DNA from: Blastomyces gilchristii SLH14081
Taxonomy: Eukaryota; Ascomycota; Eurotiomycetes; Onygenales; Ajellomycetaceae
Direction of reading: 5' to 3'
NCBI RefSeq assembly: GCF_000003855.2
Contig: NW_003101681.1
Coordinates: 1,140,786-1,204,785, forward strand
Length of the DNA stretch: 64,000 bases
In this document: piece by piece, positions 35,001 to 49,490 of the stretch
Layout: each line of letters opens with the position of its first letter
Numbering within the stretch: position 1 is the first letter of the stretch
Position numbers and translations under genes: made by a program
Notes under the pieces: generated by a model
Told to the model about the DNA's origin: nothing
The model's input: the letters and a program-made list of their open reading frames with translations, nothing else
Databases searched by the model: none

Positions 35001-35734
35001 ATGGCCATGCAAAATTCAAACCCCACAATCCTCAGTGCAGCGGACCTCCCAACCCGCCAACAAAAATCCCGCCACTCCGCCGCAAAAGCAGAGTCACAGT
35101 ATAACGGCGGAATCTTTGCCCATGAACTCCAACCCACCTCAACTCTTCTCCACGATCCCTTTGCTACAAGCTACATTAACGGCAGCTCCTCTGAATCCGA
35201 AAGCGACAGTGATGATTTAATGGAAGAGCCCATCGACGAGCAGGAAATATACGGTACCTACACCTCCCCCCTCCCCCCTCCCCTTCTTTCCCCACCCATA
35301 CTGTATAATAATACACCCAACTCCCAAAACTAACCAAACACAACCCTCCCCCTCCCACAGACCTAATAGCCACCATCGCCGACCCAGAACACCCCATATC
35401 CCTCGGCGCCCTTGCCGTCGTCTCCCTCCCGGACATCTCCATCAAGCCCTCCCTCCCCAGCAACCCCGACTCCCCCCTCCGCACCGTCTCCGTCCTCATA
35501 ACGCCTACAATAACCCACTGCTCCCTTGCCACGGTGATCGGGCTAGGTGTGCGTGTGCGGCTGGAGCAGTCGTTGCCCCCGCGCTTCCGCGTCGATGTGC
35601 GCATCAAGGAGGGCACGCATAGTACGGCGGACGAGGTGAATAAGCAGCTTGCGGATAAGGAGCGGGTTGCGGCTGCGTTGGAGAATGGGACGCTTATGGG
35701 GGTTATTGGGAAGATGTTGGAGACTTGTCAGTGA
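35001..35734 (+). CDS. CIA2: Cytosolic iron-sulfur assembly component 2 (MIP18/FAM96 family)
   Basis: Two exons (35001-35253 and 35361-35734) fit in phase and give 208 aa. The N-terminal third is low in complexity with an acidic SSSESESDSDDLMEEP block before the domain. The MIP18 (DUF59) domain starts at EIYDLIATIADPEHPISLGA, continues through VLITPTITHCSLATVIGLGV with the conserved reactive Cys in the HCS motif, and ends with RFRVDVRIKEGTHSTADEVN and an ENGTLMGVIGKML helix. Cia2 with Met18/Mms19 and Cia1 transfers Fe-S clusters to cytosolic and nuclear enzymes. Start 35001 and in-frame ATG 35007 are equally possible. The gene converges with SNU114. Confidence 0.95.
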
Positions 35735-36264
35735 GTGAGGATTGGGGGTTTTGTCTTCTTTTCTATTGGGCATAGGGGTTATTTTCTTACTTCCCGAGGG
35801 AGGGCGTTGTGTTATCGGCTCTTTCATATAGAGATTGGATGGCGTTGGGGTTTCTTCATTTCTTATCTATTTGCTTTGTTGCTGTGGGAAGGAATTTGGA
35901 TTGCATGCTTTCGATTGGGAGAGGGAGAATGAGATGAATGATATGACATAGTATCTCCCATGCCCGGATGTGTTCTGACAGAAACCGGGATTATTTATTT
36001 CATATCTAAAATTCTATACATTATACCATTTGGGTTTCATTCAATGCTTTTCTTTTCTTGCCCACAAATATAAATCAACCCCTACCTTAATTATACATAA
36101 ATACCTGCAACCCAACCAAAATGAAATATTTCTTAACATATCAAAGCTACCTTGAAGCAAACAAGAAAATAGTAACCCCGGGCCAAAAAGATCGAAAAAT
36201 AAAAAGAAAAAAAAAAGAAAAAAGAAAAAAGAAAGAAAGAAAGAAAAGAAAAATCTGTTAACCA
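35735..36264. other. Convergent spacer CIA2/SNU114 with polypurine tract
   Basis: No gene seen. An A/G-only stretch lies at about 36196-36252 (GAAA-type repeats), directly after the SNU114 stop on the minus strand, where it is read as a pyrimidine tract. Confidence 0.6.
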
Positions 36265-39200
36265 CTACCCCTCCCCCAAAACCCCACTCTCCCTCAACCC
36301 CTTCCAAAGCTCCGGCTCCAAAAACTTACTAACACTCACATCCTCCGCTAAACCTTTGCGCCTCCTAGTCTTAAGCACAAAATCCCTCGCCGTCGCCATC
36401 GCACTCGCCATATCCAATGGCCGCAGCTTCACTTCCCTATCCAACGGATCCCCCGGCACGACACTCCACTTATCAAAGACAAGGCTTACCGTCGCCTGGC
36501 CCTGCGTGTGTATGCGCAGATCCGTCTCGAAGCCAAATGAGTCGATGACAGGGACTAGGCCGCGGACGGCGTACAGTGGTGTACCGGCGATGGGGCCGTC
36601 GGAGAGTACGTGGCCGCGCCGTCGGGAGAGGACGGTGTAGATGGCAGCGACGGAATCGGCGGGACCTGTCATGGCGCAGGTGTAGATGGGTTCCATGAGG
36701 CGTGGGGAGGCCATGAGGAAGGAGGAGTAGACGGCGCGGCGGGCTGTGGGGATTATTTGGCCACCACCGCGGAAAATGGCTTGGTCGGCGAGGGAGATGT
36801 CGGTCAGTTTGAATTTGGTGTTGCGGATTGCTAGGGTAGGGGAGATTGGTTAGATTTTGCGCTGGAATGGTAGGTTGGTTTTTTTATTATTTAGAGATGG
36901 GAGTGGAGACATAGTCCTTGACTTACGTTCTTCGCATAGGGGTCCTTCTCGAGTTCCCCAGCTGAAACCCTGCCGTATGGAATCTCGCACCGTCCCTAAT
37001 AGCTTCTTATCTACTTGAGACGGCAAAGTGTCATCCTGGAGGATATTAGGACCCATTTCCTCAGGGCCAAATGCCCAAATACTCCGCGCAGCCAACTTAT
37101 CCCAGTCGTAATTTTGTTCGAAAAACTGGGCGACTCTGCGAATAGGGTCGCGTATGCTGACCCGTCCGCTTTCGATGTCTTCTGCAATCCCATCATCTAG
37201 AGGCTCTGCGATCATTGTGATTTTGTTTTTCTTGTTGGGGGTCATGGCGTAGCACATAATGGCTGATGTTTCGACGACGGTCTCGCAGAAACGGGTGACG
37301 GGGTCTGAGACCTTAAGTTCCATCTCTGCGTAGAGGCGGCGGAGGTCATGGAGGACGCAGTCCATGTAAAGTTCTCCCGTTCCTAGCACAATGTGCTCAC
37401 CAGATTCCTCGACCTTCGTAGATATTAATGGATAGCTCTTGTTGATTTTTCGAAGGCCCTCGAGCATCTTGGGGAGTTCAGAAGGATTGATGGGCTCAAC
37501 TGCAACTTTGAAAACGGATTCGGTCATGTGTTTTATTGGCTTGAAGATATAAGCGTCCTCATCATCTTCAAGTTTCAAGGGAACCAGCGTAGCGGTCTTC
37601 ACTATGGAGTTATCAACCCCAGATAGAAGTACCCAGTTTCCGGCAGGGACACCGCTCGTAGGGATGTTGTATCTGGTCTCTGCGATCCACGTATCCGCTA
37701 TTGTGGCAATGACCATATCCTCCTCGTCGTCAATGGTGTATCCCTCGCCCAAAACTCGTACTTGCTGACCCGGTCGAGCAATACCACTCATGACTCTACC
37801 AAAGGCGTCGAACTTTGATGCATCCGGTGTACTGTATAGTTTTGTGACCTGGATTACCAAAGGTCCGTCCTGGTCGCATGCTGACATTGATGCCGCAACT
37901 TTTGTATCCAGAGGCCCAGTGTAGTATTTTTCGAGCATCTTCTGTGCCCCCTCTTTAGGCGAGGGGATGTGCTGGACCACCATGTCAACGAACCCGTCAA
38001 CAGGTCCAAAGAATTGTTCGCAAACGAGCTTTAGTAGGACCTTTGCATCCGATTTCAGCTGGGAAGGCTTTAGGAAGATTCCCAGGGTTGCTAGAGTCTC
38101 TTTAAGGTCCTCCGGGCTCTCGGAAATGGTGTGAGAAAAAAGCTTGTAGATAGTTTCCAAAACGAAGTAGACAAAAGTCCGTTTCGACTGTTCTTCAACG
38201 CCCTTGCGGGTGAACTTCCTGCTCTTAGGATTAAAGAAGATATCACCCCAGAGGCGGGCGCCAAATTCTGCAATATCGATGCCCGGGTAGGTGTCGGCAT
38301 ACATCTTGGCAAAAGATTGCAACGTGAAGCACCAGTTCATGCTAGTGCAGGCGAAAGCGACATTCCCTTTCTCTGGGCTCAATCTTCTCTTTTCACCTTG
38401 GCCTGGTAGAGTCCGCTCAATTATAGTGTTCACTTCTTCGACGACATGTTTCAATTTGAAATAAGCGTCTGTAGGTGGAAGTTTCAGTTCGAGGATGAGC
38501 CGATCCATCTTGTTCACAACCAGCGTGAGAGGTAAATCCTCTAGCACAGCATACTTGATTATCTGCTCCGTATTGATCTGGACCCCTTCAACCACGTCAA
38601 CTATCAGGACAACACCATCGACCAATCTGAACGCAGCGGCAACCTCGTCGACGAAATTTACGTGCCCGGGTGTGTCAATAATATTGAATAGATGCGATTT
38701 CCCGCGGGTGCCTTGTAATACCAAGCTCATGGGCGCAGATTTCATAGATAAGCCCCGTTCCCGCTCGACAAAATGGACATCCGTATATCGTAGTTGCTCA
38801 TCCTTCCGCTTCCCAATCCTTTTATCCAGCCGTTCTGACAGATCGTGCGTCTGCATTACCAGGGTATCCATAAACGCGGTTTTTCCATGATGCAAATGAC
38901 CGGCAAGGGCGATGTTTCGGGTTTGGTCAGGGAAATTTAGGAGGTCGGTCATAAATTCGCGAGAATAGAAAACGGACGGCAGATCCGCCTCCTGGACCGC
39001 GAATTTCTTCTGCTGGACGGGCGCGATGATGGGCTGGGTGAGCGGTTGCGCATCTTCCTCCTCGACAAGTGTTTCCACGCCTTCACCATACACCTGCTGG
39101 GCCGTTGGGTAATATTGTTTATCTTCATGTAGGATGACCGCATTCGAAGGACCTTGTTCTGTATTGATTTTGCGATATCCATGTCAGCGCTCAAAAATCC

Positions 39201-39526
39201 AATATACAATGTCCGATAAAACTGACAACAAGGATGTGTTCAATTCCGCATGCATATATGTGATCATTACCATCTATTTCCATCAATTGCTGGTCATGAG
39301 CGACTCCTTCTCCGGCCTCTTCACCTTCCTCCGACTCGAGGTCATAGGCGTAAGCGTCTGGACGAGCTTCACCATGCCTAAGCTCATCTTCCGATTCCTC
39401 AGCCTCCCCAATGTAGTTCCCGAACCTGCGCAACACAAAACCGTTAGCGCGACCCTGGTAGAGGAGCTGCTGAAACGCTGCTGCCTTGAAAGTGAAAAGC
39501 ACCTACTCGTCGTAAAGATCATCCAT
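36265..39526 (-). CDS. SNU114: U5 snRNP GTPase Snu114 (EFTUD2)
   Basis: Four minus-strand exons fit in phase: 39526-39507 (20 nt), 39425-39271, 39158-36927 and 36830-36265, giving 990 aa, the expected size. The N-terminus MDDLYDEFGNYIGEAEESED is followed by an acidic region, as in the family. The EF-2-like GTPase shows the P-loop GHLHHGKT at about residues 145-152, DTPGHVNF, and NKMD. Domains II to V follow, with ISTKVEESGEHIVLGTGELY and, in the last exon, IFRGGGQIIPTARRAVYSSF. Snu114 with Brr2 and Prp8 controls U4/U6 unwinding and spliceosome disassembly. Its promoter is shared with ERG10. The first exon codes for only six complete codons. Confidence 0.97.
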
Positions 39527-40309
39527 GATGGCTGCAGCAGATTGATGCAAAGAAGCGCGCGGTCTGATTACTTGACGGAATGAATCATTTCGCGAGCACC
39601 GGTTGCTTTGTAGAAGAAGTGTAATACAATATCTCACAATATTGCTTTTATAAATCGCAGCAATGGGGTTGGCGGGGAAAGCAGAGGTTGGTGCTTTGAC
39701 TGGGTTTTGGCGTGGAAGCTTGCGGTGGACAGAAGGTTTCTTAGCTGGATATTTACTATGTAACTACGTTAATATTAAATAGCCTCAGGCACCAACAGAA
39801 AAAAATACACAGCTACTTTTTAGTGGCAGCGGATCAAGGACAGACTACTCCATACTCCATACAGCTGCTAACTTGGATACGGACAAAATAATAAATCAAA
39901 TAGCTTAATTGAAAATGGAATACAAAGATAAAAGCAAAAAATAAAAAGGAGAAACGTTGCTGCCTACTTAACCCCTATTGTTCCGCAATATATATGTATG
40001 TATAAACACTGTTCTCGGCGTTAAATATTGCATGTAACTTATGTAACTTAACTTTGTCGCTCTCCTCCCTCACTAGTTATATTAAGTTAAGTTAAATAAC
40101 AACCCTCACCTATTTTACCGCCAACAGGCAACGCTTCTTTTACATCTTACTTGCTGCCAATCTGTGAATTTTCTTCTCTTGTGCCTTCGTGTTGTTCTCT
40201 ATCAGCTTCGTTCTTCTGCTTCCTCTACCAATCGCTCCATTCCGTGGATCCATCGTGCTGTAATACATCGCATCCCAGAGCAACCCCCGCCGCCGATATA
40301 GTCTAAACC
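39527..40309. promoter_or_regulatory. Divergent promoter SNU114/ERG10
   Basis: About 780 bases with no gene. AT-rich in the middle, with TTAAGTTAAGTTAA-type repeats near 40081-40096 and a pyrimidine-rich stretch before the ERG10 start. Confidence 0.5.
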
Positions 40310-41885
<1,576 letters not shown>

Positions 41886-42017
41886 GTTTGCAGATGGGTT
41901 TGTTGAGGGTGGGGATGAAGGAGAATTATGTCCCTCTTTTTCAAAGCACAAATTCCCTGATAGCCGTCCCCACAAAGTAAGTACACTGACTTACTTTTAT
42001 TTTTGTGGCACACGCAT

Positions 42018-42056
<39 letters not shown>
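42018..42056. repeat. (CT)n(TA)n microsatellite
   Basis: About eleven CT units followed directly by about eight TA units, 130 bases downstream of the ERG10 stop. Confidence 0.95.
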
Positions 42057-42421
42057 AGCCCCCTTTTTTTCACTCGTGGAAAAGAACATTTCACAGACCA
42101 ATCAATTTGAAATAAATGATTCCTATGTATTGTTTTGTATAGTTTCTCTCATATGGGGAAAACTGTACGTATGCGTGGGACTCATATCACTTGTTATGCA
42201 AACTAAAAATTTCCGAAATAAAATGATGGATATAACCATTCATCACTAAAAAATTAACTGACAGATTTCCGCCTACAAGAAAGTATGTATATATATCAAG
42301 GTACAAATTTGAAAGGGGGAAGAGTATGAACTAGGCGACAAGTTACATTTATACACTCCACATATAGACATGGATCTGTCTACCTAGGTATATCCATATA
42401 TTTCCCATCATACAGCCCAGC

Positions 42422-44140
42422 CTACCCCATCTCCTCCGCTCTCACAGTCAACTCCTCTCTCACCCGCTCCCCAAATACCGATTTGAACACCCCATACTCA
42501 GCCCCAACCCTCGTGATAACCTCCAACGGCAGCACCACATGCCCACGTAGCACCGGCGAAATCCGCGCACTAATGTCTATCAACCAGCTCACCTGCGGCA
42601 ATATCATCTGCGGAAACAGTGCCCGCTCAGGTATCACGCGCCAAATGATCGGACACATCGCCACCTTCAATGCCGTGAGGTACATGAACAAAAGCAGGAA
42701 CATCGCATTCTTCTCCACCTCCCCCTCCCACTTTGGCCTCCGCCCGGTTCCCGCCCCCGCGCCTCTCACGGATGGCGAGATGATGTAATTTTGGAAACTG
42801 ACCTCGTCAATGGTGCACAGGACCACATACGTCTTCTGGAACGAATTGAATGCATCGACCCACGCTCGTCGCTGCAATGCCTCGGCAGCATCGAGGATGG
42901 CTGCGTGATAGTTCTGGTGACATTCGTGCTGTAGGAGTGGAATCAATGCCCTCAATGCATCCGCAAAGCGCTTGACAACGCACATATTAATGCCCATGTC
43001 GATAGCGTCGCCAGGGTCATCGTCGAGATCCTCAGCGTCGTCGTTGCTGGTGAGGGTCAGGTGTGAGAAGCGCGTGCGCGTGCGCGGGTCGAAGCCCTCT
43101 TTCAGGCTTAGGAGTAGGGCGTTGCGGTCGGTCGAGGCCTGTTATGGCTGCGATGTGGCCCGTTAGGGGTCCGGAGCCGCGGATTAGAATGAGGAAGTCA
43201 GTAAAGCCGTCACGCAGGTGGGATGATTGCGTCATCAGAGCGTAGCAGGTTGCAAACATGGCGTTGAGTTTGGGGATGTTTGGCATGGTGGACGCGGTGG
43301 GAAGGCCGGCATGTGCGTGCTCGTCTATTGATTGTTGGAGACCGCGGAGAGCGAGGCCGCGATGGGATAGCATGGTTGAGTAACCGTGCATTTCCTCAAG
43401 GCCTGAACCGGCCATGGCGACAAGGGAGAGGTGCATGGCGACAAGGGAGAGGTGCGAGGCGCCCAAGGAGATGATGGCGTGCATAAGGAATTCGTGCTTT
43501 TGAGAAGTCAGCTTGGATAGTCATGTATGGGAGGGATGCGAGAAGTTATGGACACATGTATATAAATACACACATATGTGTGTACTGCACATATTTACCT
43601 GGTGGGCGAGAAGGGGTATCTCAGTAATCCACACTGTATCACAGCCATCTGGCAAATACGGATAGCCCGCAGTCAAATAATGGTGGAAGAAGCGCATATC
43701 GTCCATTGTGAAAAAGGGGGAAACTGCGGCGGCGCGGGAGCTGGCCTGATAGCTAGTGGAGGCAGCATTGGCGGCCTTGTATAGTGCATAACAGGGACAT
43801 AATTCTTGTCGTTATAATTTGATTGCAGACGACGGTGGGGTTGGTGTGATTGGTGTGATTGTGATTTGAACAGCGAGGGATAAACGCAATCGAGCTGCCT
43901 TAACATGCAATTGTCGCATGCTGGTCGTGTTTCGGGGCACTTTTGTATAGATAGAAAAGGTAAGATATACATTCAATAAGAAAATGGTTGAAAATTGTAG
44001 AAATATGTCCTGTCCTGTAGGGATGGATATTCGCGTACCTTTACTCTCCGAGCTTTACAGCTATAGCAGCCGGTTCGTTCGGGATTTGGTATGGGGTTTC
44101 CTGTTGATGGTCGGAACCGTAGCCTGTGGTGAGGAGTCAT
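42422..44140 (-). CDS. Zn2Cys6 transcription factor with a broken reading frame
   Basis: The minus strand reads exon 1 at 44140-44039 and exon 2 at 43939-43793, which join to a perfect zinc cluster CX2CX6CX6CX2CX6C (GCYSCKARRVKCPETRPACD). A 47-nt intron with weak donor (43792-43746) then leads to exon 3 (43745-43599; DDMRFFHHYLTAGYPYLPDG). The last segment runs from 43496 to 42422 and opens with HEFLMHAIISLGASHLSLVA, the usual start of the C-terminal half of this regulator class. Within that segment the frame shifts near 43133-43140: after GHIAAIT the conserved reading continues in another frame (NALLLSLKEGFDPRT ...) to the stop at 42422. No intron with good signals bridges the shift. A perfect 21-base tandem duplication lies at about 43412-43453. 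This is either a recent pseudogene or a one-base sequence error. Confidence 0.7.
43412..43453 (-). repeat. 21-bp in-frame tandem duplication in the second regulator
   Basis: Two perfect adjacent copies of a 21-base unit (CATGGCGACAAGGGAGAGGT plus one base on the plus strand) duplicate seven residues, so the protein reads HLSLVAM twice. Confidence 0.9.
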
Positions 44141-46070
44141 TTGCGACATTTGCCATGGTAGTTATCGAGGAAAAAGCTGTTGGTTCTACTCATGCCCGTC
44201 AACTGAGTGCGTTATGGCATGTTATATTAGATGCTGCTTTCCTTTCCCGCCCCCCTCCGATATATGCAGAACTTAGCGTATTTGTTCTGACTGAAAAAAA
44301 AAAAGACAGGGGCTGGCTTCGGGGCCATTTTCCATTGCCATGTCAGCATTTAAATAGTCTGAGCGGTATCTCCACGCCATGGATAAGTGGACCTTATGGG
44401 GCTTTGTAACCTGTCCACTCCCAGACAAGCTCCTCTCTGCCTGGGGGTCGCGGAGGAGAGTCAAAGTTCTGACCTGCACAGCTAGCTGGGTTTTCAAAAG
44501 ATAACTACTAAAAACGCCCTGTTCAGCTTCTGGCTTCTAGCTCGCCCTCATTCATGGCATTGGTAATCGAATATTCTAGCTGGTGTACTAGCCCGCGTTA
44601 AATATTTGATTGTCCTCCGCTGCTGACTCGAGCTGCAACGAAACGCGGGGTTTATGCTTAATCCGTAGTTACAGGAAAGGGTGAAAATTAAGCTTTTTCT
44701 TTGCTGTCAGCCGAATGCCAGATACATCACTAACTTTTGATACCGATGGGTGGTGCACAGGATGAGCAAAGTCGGAGTTGTAGTCTCAATCCAATGGATG
44801 TAGAACCGAGCCTCAGGGTGAACTCTTGACCAGCAATGATCAATCCTCAACATATGAACCGTATATCACTATATCACATCAATCCTAGCAAGCAACCTTA
44901 TATTGCAGGCAGGCGAGGGTATATAGATGAGATGGTCTTCATGTCTTTTTCACGAGTGAGCCGGCTCGTGAGCATCCTGGCGCTCCGAAAGTGGCATGCT
45001 GACAAGCCAAAGCACAAATTCTTCTTTCTTGAACCACTGACTAGTTGGGCTCTAATTGTCGAGACGCATATTATGTTGGTGAGCAGATTCACTATTCAGT
45101 TCAGGTTTTTAGGATAGGGGCCCATGATTATTGGGATAAAAGGTCCGCGGAGCTTGGGGTATATCCCCGTGGCGTTGAAGAATCCACAGCGTGGAGAACC
45201 TAGAGTTTCAACTGCCGGCAACATAGGGGCATTTTGCCGGTGGATTGAACTGGATATGAGGCCCGCCATTTTTCGCCTGGCGGAAGATTATTTACTATTT
45301 TAACATAGGGCTGGAGCGGTGAGCCTGCCAAGGAGCCATCCGAAGGAATATCAAGGGGTGCTATAGTTTAATCTGCCTCGAAGTTGGACTCCTTGTTTTG
45401 GAAAGGGGCCATTAGTGAGAACTTTATGACTGGAATGTAAATTGGTACTGGTACTACATGGTTGAAAAGACATGCGTTGATACTCACCTGCTCAACAAAA
45501 GCTCATTGTTTGTGAAGTCCCAACAAGATATCAGATGCCGCCGGGATTGATCAAGCCATCAGGAAACCGGACCCCAAAATCCTTAGGGGGGGATCGGACT
45601 TCGATTCCGAACTCCTGGTAAGAGATGGGGTTGGCTGGGTAATACAGCATGCCGAGAGGTATGCGACAACAGGAAATTAATTTAGGAAACGGTCCTAAGC
45701 AATTTGCTGTGATCCATCCTTGCCAACGAAAGCCACGGGTATCGCGGGACTTCTGAGAAATTTGTAGGGAGTAGAAGTATAAAAAAGGAGACCGAAAGAG
45801 GGGCAAATCATTATCCAATTGAGCAAGTCAATATGTAGAGCAGAAAATAAAAGGATAAAATATGTCATATATATGTATATATCTCTCAGAGGTCTATATG
45901 TAAGATATATATGTGGTACAGCGAGAACCAGCCGTCAAAAGTCAACCAGTGGTGCGGAATATTGTTCAAAAATAAGAATGAACGGTTTATATCAAAACAA
46001 AAAATAGAAACGAAAATGAAAATGACAAATAACACCAAAAATAGGGACACCCCCATTTTCTTGTCTGCTT
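44141..46070. other. Spacer between second regulator and ZIP transporter, no gene seen
   Basis: This is the upstream region of the second regulator and the 3' flank of the transporter. Short chance frames only. The 45820-46060 part is AT-rich with TATATATG motifs. Confidence 0.55.
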
Positions 46071-47677
46071 TCAAGCAAATGCCCCAACAAGAGCCATGAG
46101 CAACGCCCCAGCCGCAGCCGCCATACACGCCTCAACCCTACTCCTCCCCCTCAGAGTCTCATAACTCTTATCACTCAAAAAGTCCTCCGCCAACAACTCC
46201 ACCAGGCCTGCAAATAGTAGTAACCCACTACTGAACGCATTCGTCATTCCCACCATCAACAATCCCGCTGTACTGGCCGGGTCGTATAGGTTATGTAGAC
46301 CCAAGCCAATAGCCTGCCCGATGGGCGTGGTGGCACCGTAGGCAAACGCCATAAGCCACGGTTTGGGAGACGATGCGGGGAACAGGGCGGGAATTAGAGA
46401 GGCGATGCGCGCGCCCAGCGCGAAGCCTTCGAAGGTCTGGTGGAAAGAGATAGCGACGAGGAGGACGAGGAAGGAGGTGCCAGTGGCAACGCTGAGGGCC
46501 ATGCCGATGAAGACGCTGTGGAAGAGGATGCCCGCTTCGAGGAGTAGGCATTGTAGGAGCTGCTTTTGCGCGGCGTGGGCGCTTATGGTTTGGGAGGACG
46601 GGTGGTGGTGGTTGTGGTTATGGCGGGGGTAGTGGTGGGAGCGGGACTCGTTGTAGGTGGAGGATGTATCTGGGAAAGGGTCTAGCTCTTCAAGGTCAAG
46701 ATCTTCATCGTCTCCGGCTTGTGTTTCGCTGCCTCTAGTTTTAGGGAGCATTGGCTCACTGCTCCCTTCCTCCAAAGCCAAACCGTGCGGCGATGAAGAG
46801 CCTGGGTTGGAGGGAGAATCCTCGTGTGGGTGAGGAGTACTACGGATTTTTCCTAAATGTACGCCCCCGCGACTATCGCCATTTACCAGAGGCATCGAGC
46901 TGGTCTCATGGTATTGGGGCCCCTCATCAATTAGGGTATCGTATTCACTGCCATGGACATGTTTTGCACCCCTTAAAGCAAAGAACATCTCGATGGTCAC
47001 AACGATCATGACAGCGACCATTGCGACTAGGCCAGCGGTAGCTGGGTATCCCTTGTTCCAGAATCTTGGTAAACATGGGTGGGTTAGGGAGATGAAAGCG
47101 GTAGGGAGGAGATGGACGAAGGCGGTAGCAATCAACACGCCTGTGCCGAAGTGTCTAGATAAAAAGAGGAAGTGTCGGGGGATCGGCAGGCGTGGGAAGC
47201 GACGCGCAATAATCGGGAATGAGCATGCTGGACATAGAGCAGTGTAAATATTAGAAGCATGTAGAACGAGCAATTGTAACGATAACGTGACAAACTAACC
47301 AAAGGTACTGAGCACCAAAATAAGTACTAATGCCGCAACGTGCAGCGGAGTGTTATATGTGCCGGTCCTTTCACCGCTGCCGCATGTTGAACCGTCTGGT
47401 GCGTTTCCGTCTGCGCTGTCGTCGCCCGCTCTGGTGTCAATGCCAACATATCCCCGCCGTTCCAGCTCCGCTCTTAGAATCGCAAGGGGAATATTCGTTA
47501 ATGAAGGGCCTAGGTGAAGTCGATAGTTTAGTCAAAGGTTCCTTTCCCACATCGCTATCTATATAGCAATTATGCCATGGACATCTATAGCAGTCCAATA
47601 TTATAGAAAATGCCGAACCTACCTCCGATCGAAACCCCGGGACCCTTGCCATCACCACGATCACCCGCTGCCAACAT
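46071..47677 (-). CDS. ZIP-family zinc/iron transporter
   Basis: Three minus-strand exons (47677-47623, 47470-47300, 47227-46071) fit in phase and give 460 aa. A cytosolic or lumenal N-tail with a CGSGERTGTYNTPLHVAALV entry leads to TM1. TM2 is HFGTGVLIATAFVHLLPTAF and TM3 follows. A long variable loop (about residues 155-275) is acidic and ends in a His cluster (HHYPRHNHNHHH), typical of ZIP metal sensing or binding. TM4 has FHSVFIGMALSV and TM5 HQTFEGFALGAR, which supply the metal-coordinating His/Glu residues. TM6-TM8 follow, with FAYGATTPIGQAIGLGLHNL. It should move Zn2+ (perhaps Fe2+) into the cytosol, probably at the plasma membrane. The acceptor of exon 2 (AG|CGGAG) was chosen to keep phase; one alternative AG lies two bases upstream. 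Confidence 0.93.
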
Positions 47678-49490
47678 AATTACAAGCTAAAGAGATGTTG
47701 TTATCGTTATTGCAACCAAAAATCCCAAACTGTTCATTCCGCCAATTTCCATTGCACTTAAGTATGAAGTACTCTGCCGATTCGCGAGGCCACAAAATAC
47801 GAAATTGAGAAACCCGTTCGACACTTGTGCCCTTCCTCTGTCTTCCTCCAAGGATTTCCGGTGCCTTGTATCCTTTGTCCGCTAGCCGGATGGGCGTACG
47901 TAGACGTAGAGGTGGTAATACTCCGTCGAAGAAATATAACAGGAAAAGGTAAGATATCTTGTTCAGCCGTCTCTCGTCATTCGTGTTGCATCCCCCTCCT
48001 TTGCGCACAGAGCGAAAAGCGGACGTAAACAGAGGATCGCCTGTTGGATTCTTGTTTCAGGGTTGGTCCCCTGCCCTGCCCTCCTCTCGATTTTGCCTCC
48101 ACCCGCAATCCGTGTATTTATTTGCGCAGGTCACTGGCTCCGCCCGGCTTGGCTGCGGCGTCGTATCGTCCAGGTAGCGGTACGATCAATGAGGTCGCTT
48201 TCCCAGTTGCGCGAGACGAAGACGCAATATAACTCCGTACGAATAACGATATATAAGCTCAGAGTACGGTGCTCCGCGTGGAATAGAGAAAATATATATA
48301 TATAAATATATACATATATATATCTATAAACAATTAATCCTGGTGGTGTCAAACCAAGCAGACGCACCCATGGAAGAGGACACCGTGCGGAGTAAGTTGC
48401 AATATACCTAACCGTGTTCCAGTTTTCGGCCGGAAAAACTCTCGGAGTCGTTTGAAACATCTTCATCTCTCATTTCTGCGAACTACAAACATGGTGATAA
48501 TGCACATACATGAAGAGCAGATAAATGGAATGCGGAGCACTATCTTTTATTGTCTGAATACTTGGGGTTATACACATTTCTAAGTGCCCCTCACTCTATC
48601 TATCTCGCAGCAACCCTGAACCAATGAACGATGTGAGGACCATATTACCAACCCAACCCATTCCACTGTTCAAGACCAGTGAGGACCTCTGAAGAAGAAA
48701 AAATATTCCCATGTATCGTGAATGTATATACACTAGTGGCTATTATGACCAAGAAATAAGGAGCAGAAATATCGGAGAGATTTTGAATATAGCATAAAAG
48801 GTGGGGCGGCTAACGCATTTGAAGAGAGGAAGAAGAAAAAAAAAAAGTATACAGACATATCAGATCTGGGTCGGAACAGCGGGTCTTCTCTCGCTATTTC
48901 GTACGTGTTTCTTCCCTTCATCCTTTTCTTCCTTCTTTTCCATTCATTTTTCGACTTCTTTGCACATGTATGTATGTGGGCGGGATGGAAAGATGGGCGA
49001 AATATCCAGCGCTTGGTTTACATGTAGGAGGAAGGTTGCTAAAATGGTGTCCTGTTTGAGAGCAGTTGAAGTTGAGAGGGTGGATGGATAGAGGAGATAC
49101 AGGGATAACGGACGAGAGACCAACATTGACAATGAACTAGGCTCTATTCAAAATCCCTGCCCATGTGGTTGAGCGTCACTTTTTTCCGATCCAAAGACAT
49201 GCAGGTCAATGTTTTTCCAACGGATGTTTGACGGGGTATCCAGCAATCAATCGTTTCCTAATTTCTCACAGCTTTATTTCTTGGGTGACGGGAGCTCGCG
49301 CGCTGACCTCCCGCAAGGCTGCATATACCCAAAACATGAATAAACACACCTCCTTTTCCAGGAGAACCAAAAAAAGGGAGAGATAGAAAAAAGAGAAAAA
49401 GAGGGGAAAAAAATTAATGAAGCGGAGAAAAACACTATGTCCAAACCCAAAAGTAATATATTAGTTTAAAAAAAAGAGGCAGAGAGAAAT
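47678..49490. promoter_or_regulatory. ZIP transporter upstream region and 3' flank of the Tos1-like gene
   Basis: No gene is seen. AT repeats (TATATA, about 48288-48325) and A-rich blocks near 48827-48846 and 49378-49470. No zinc-responsive element could be assigned by eye. Confidence 0.45.
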
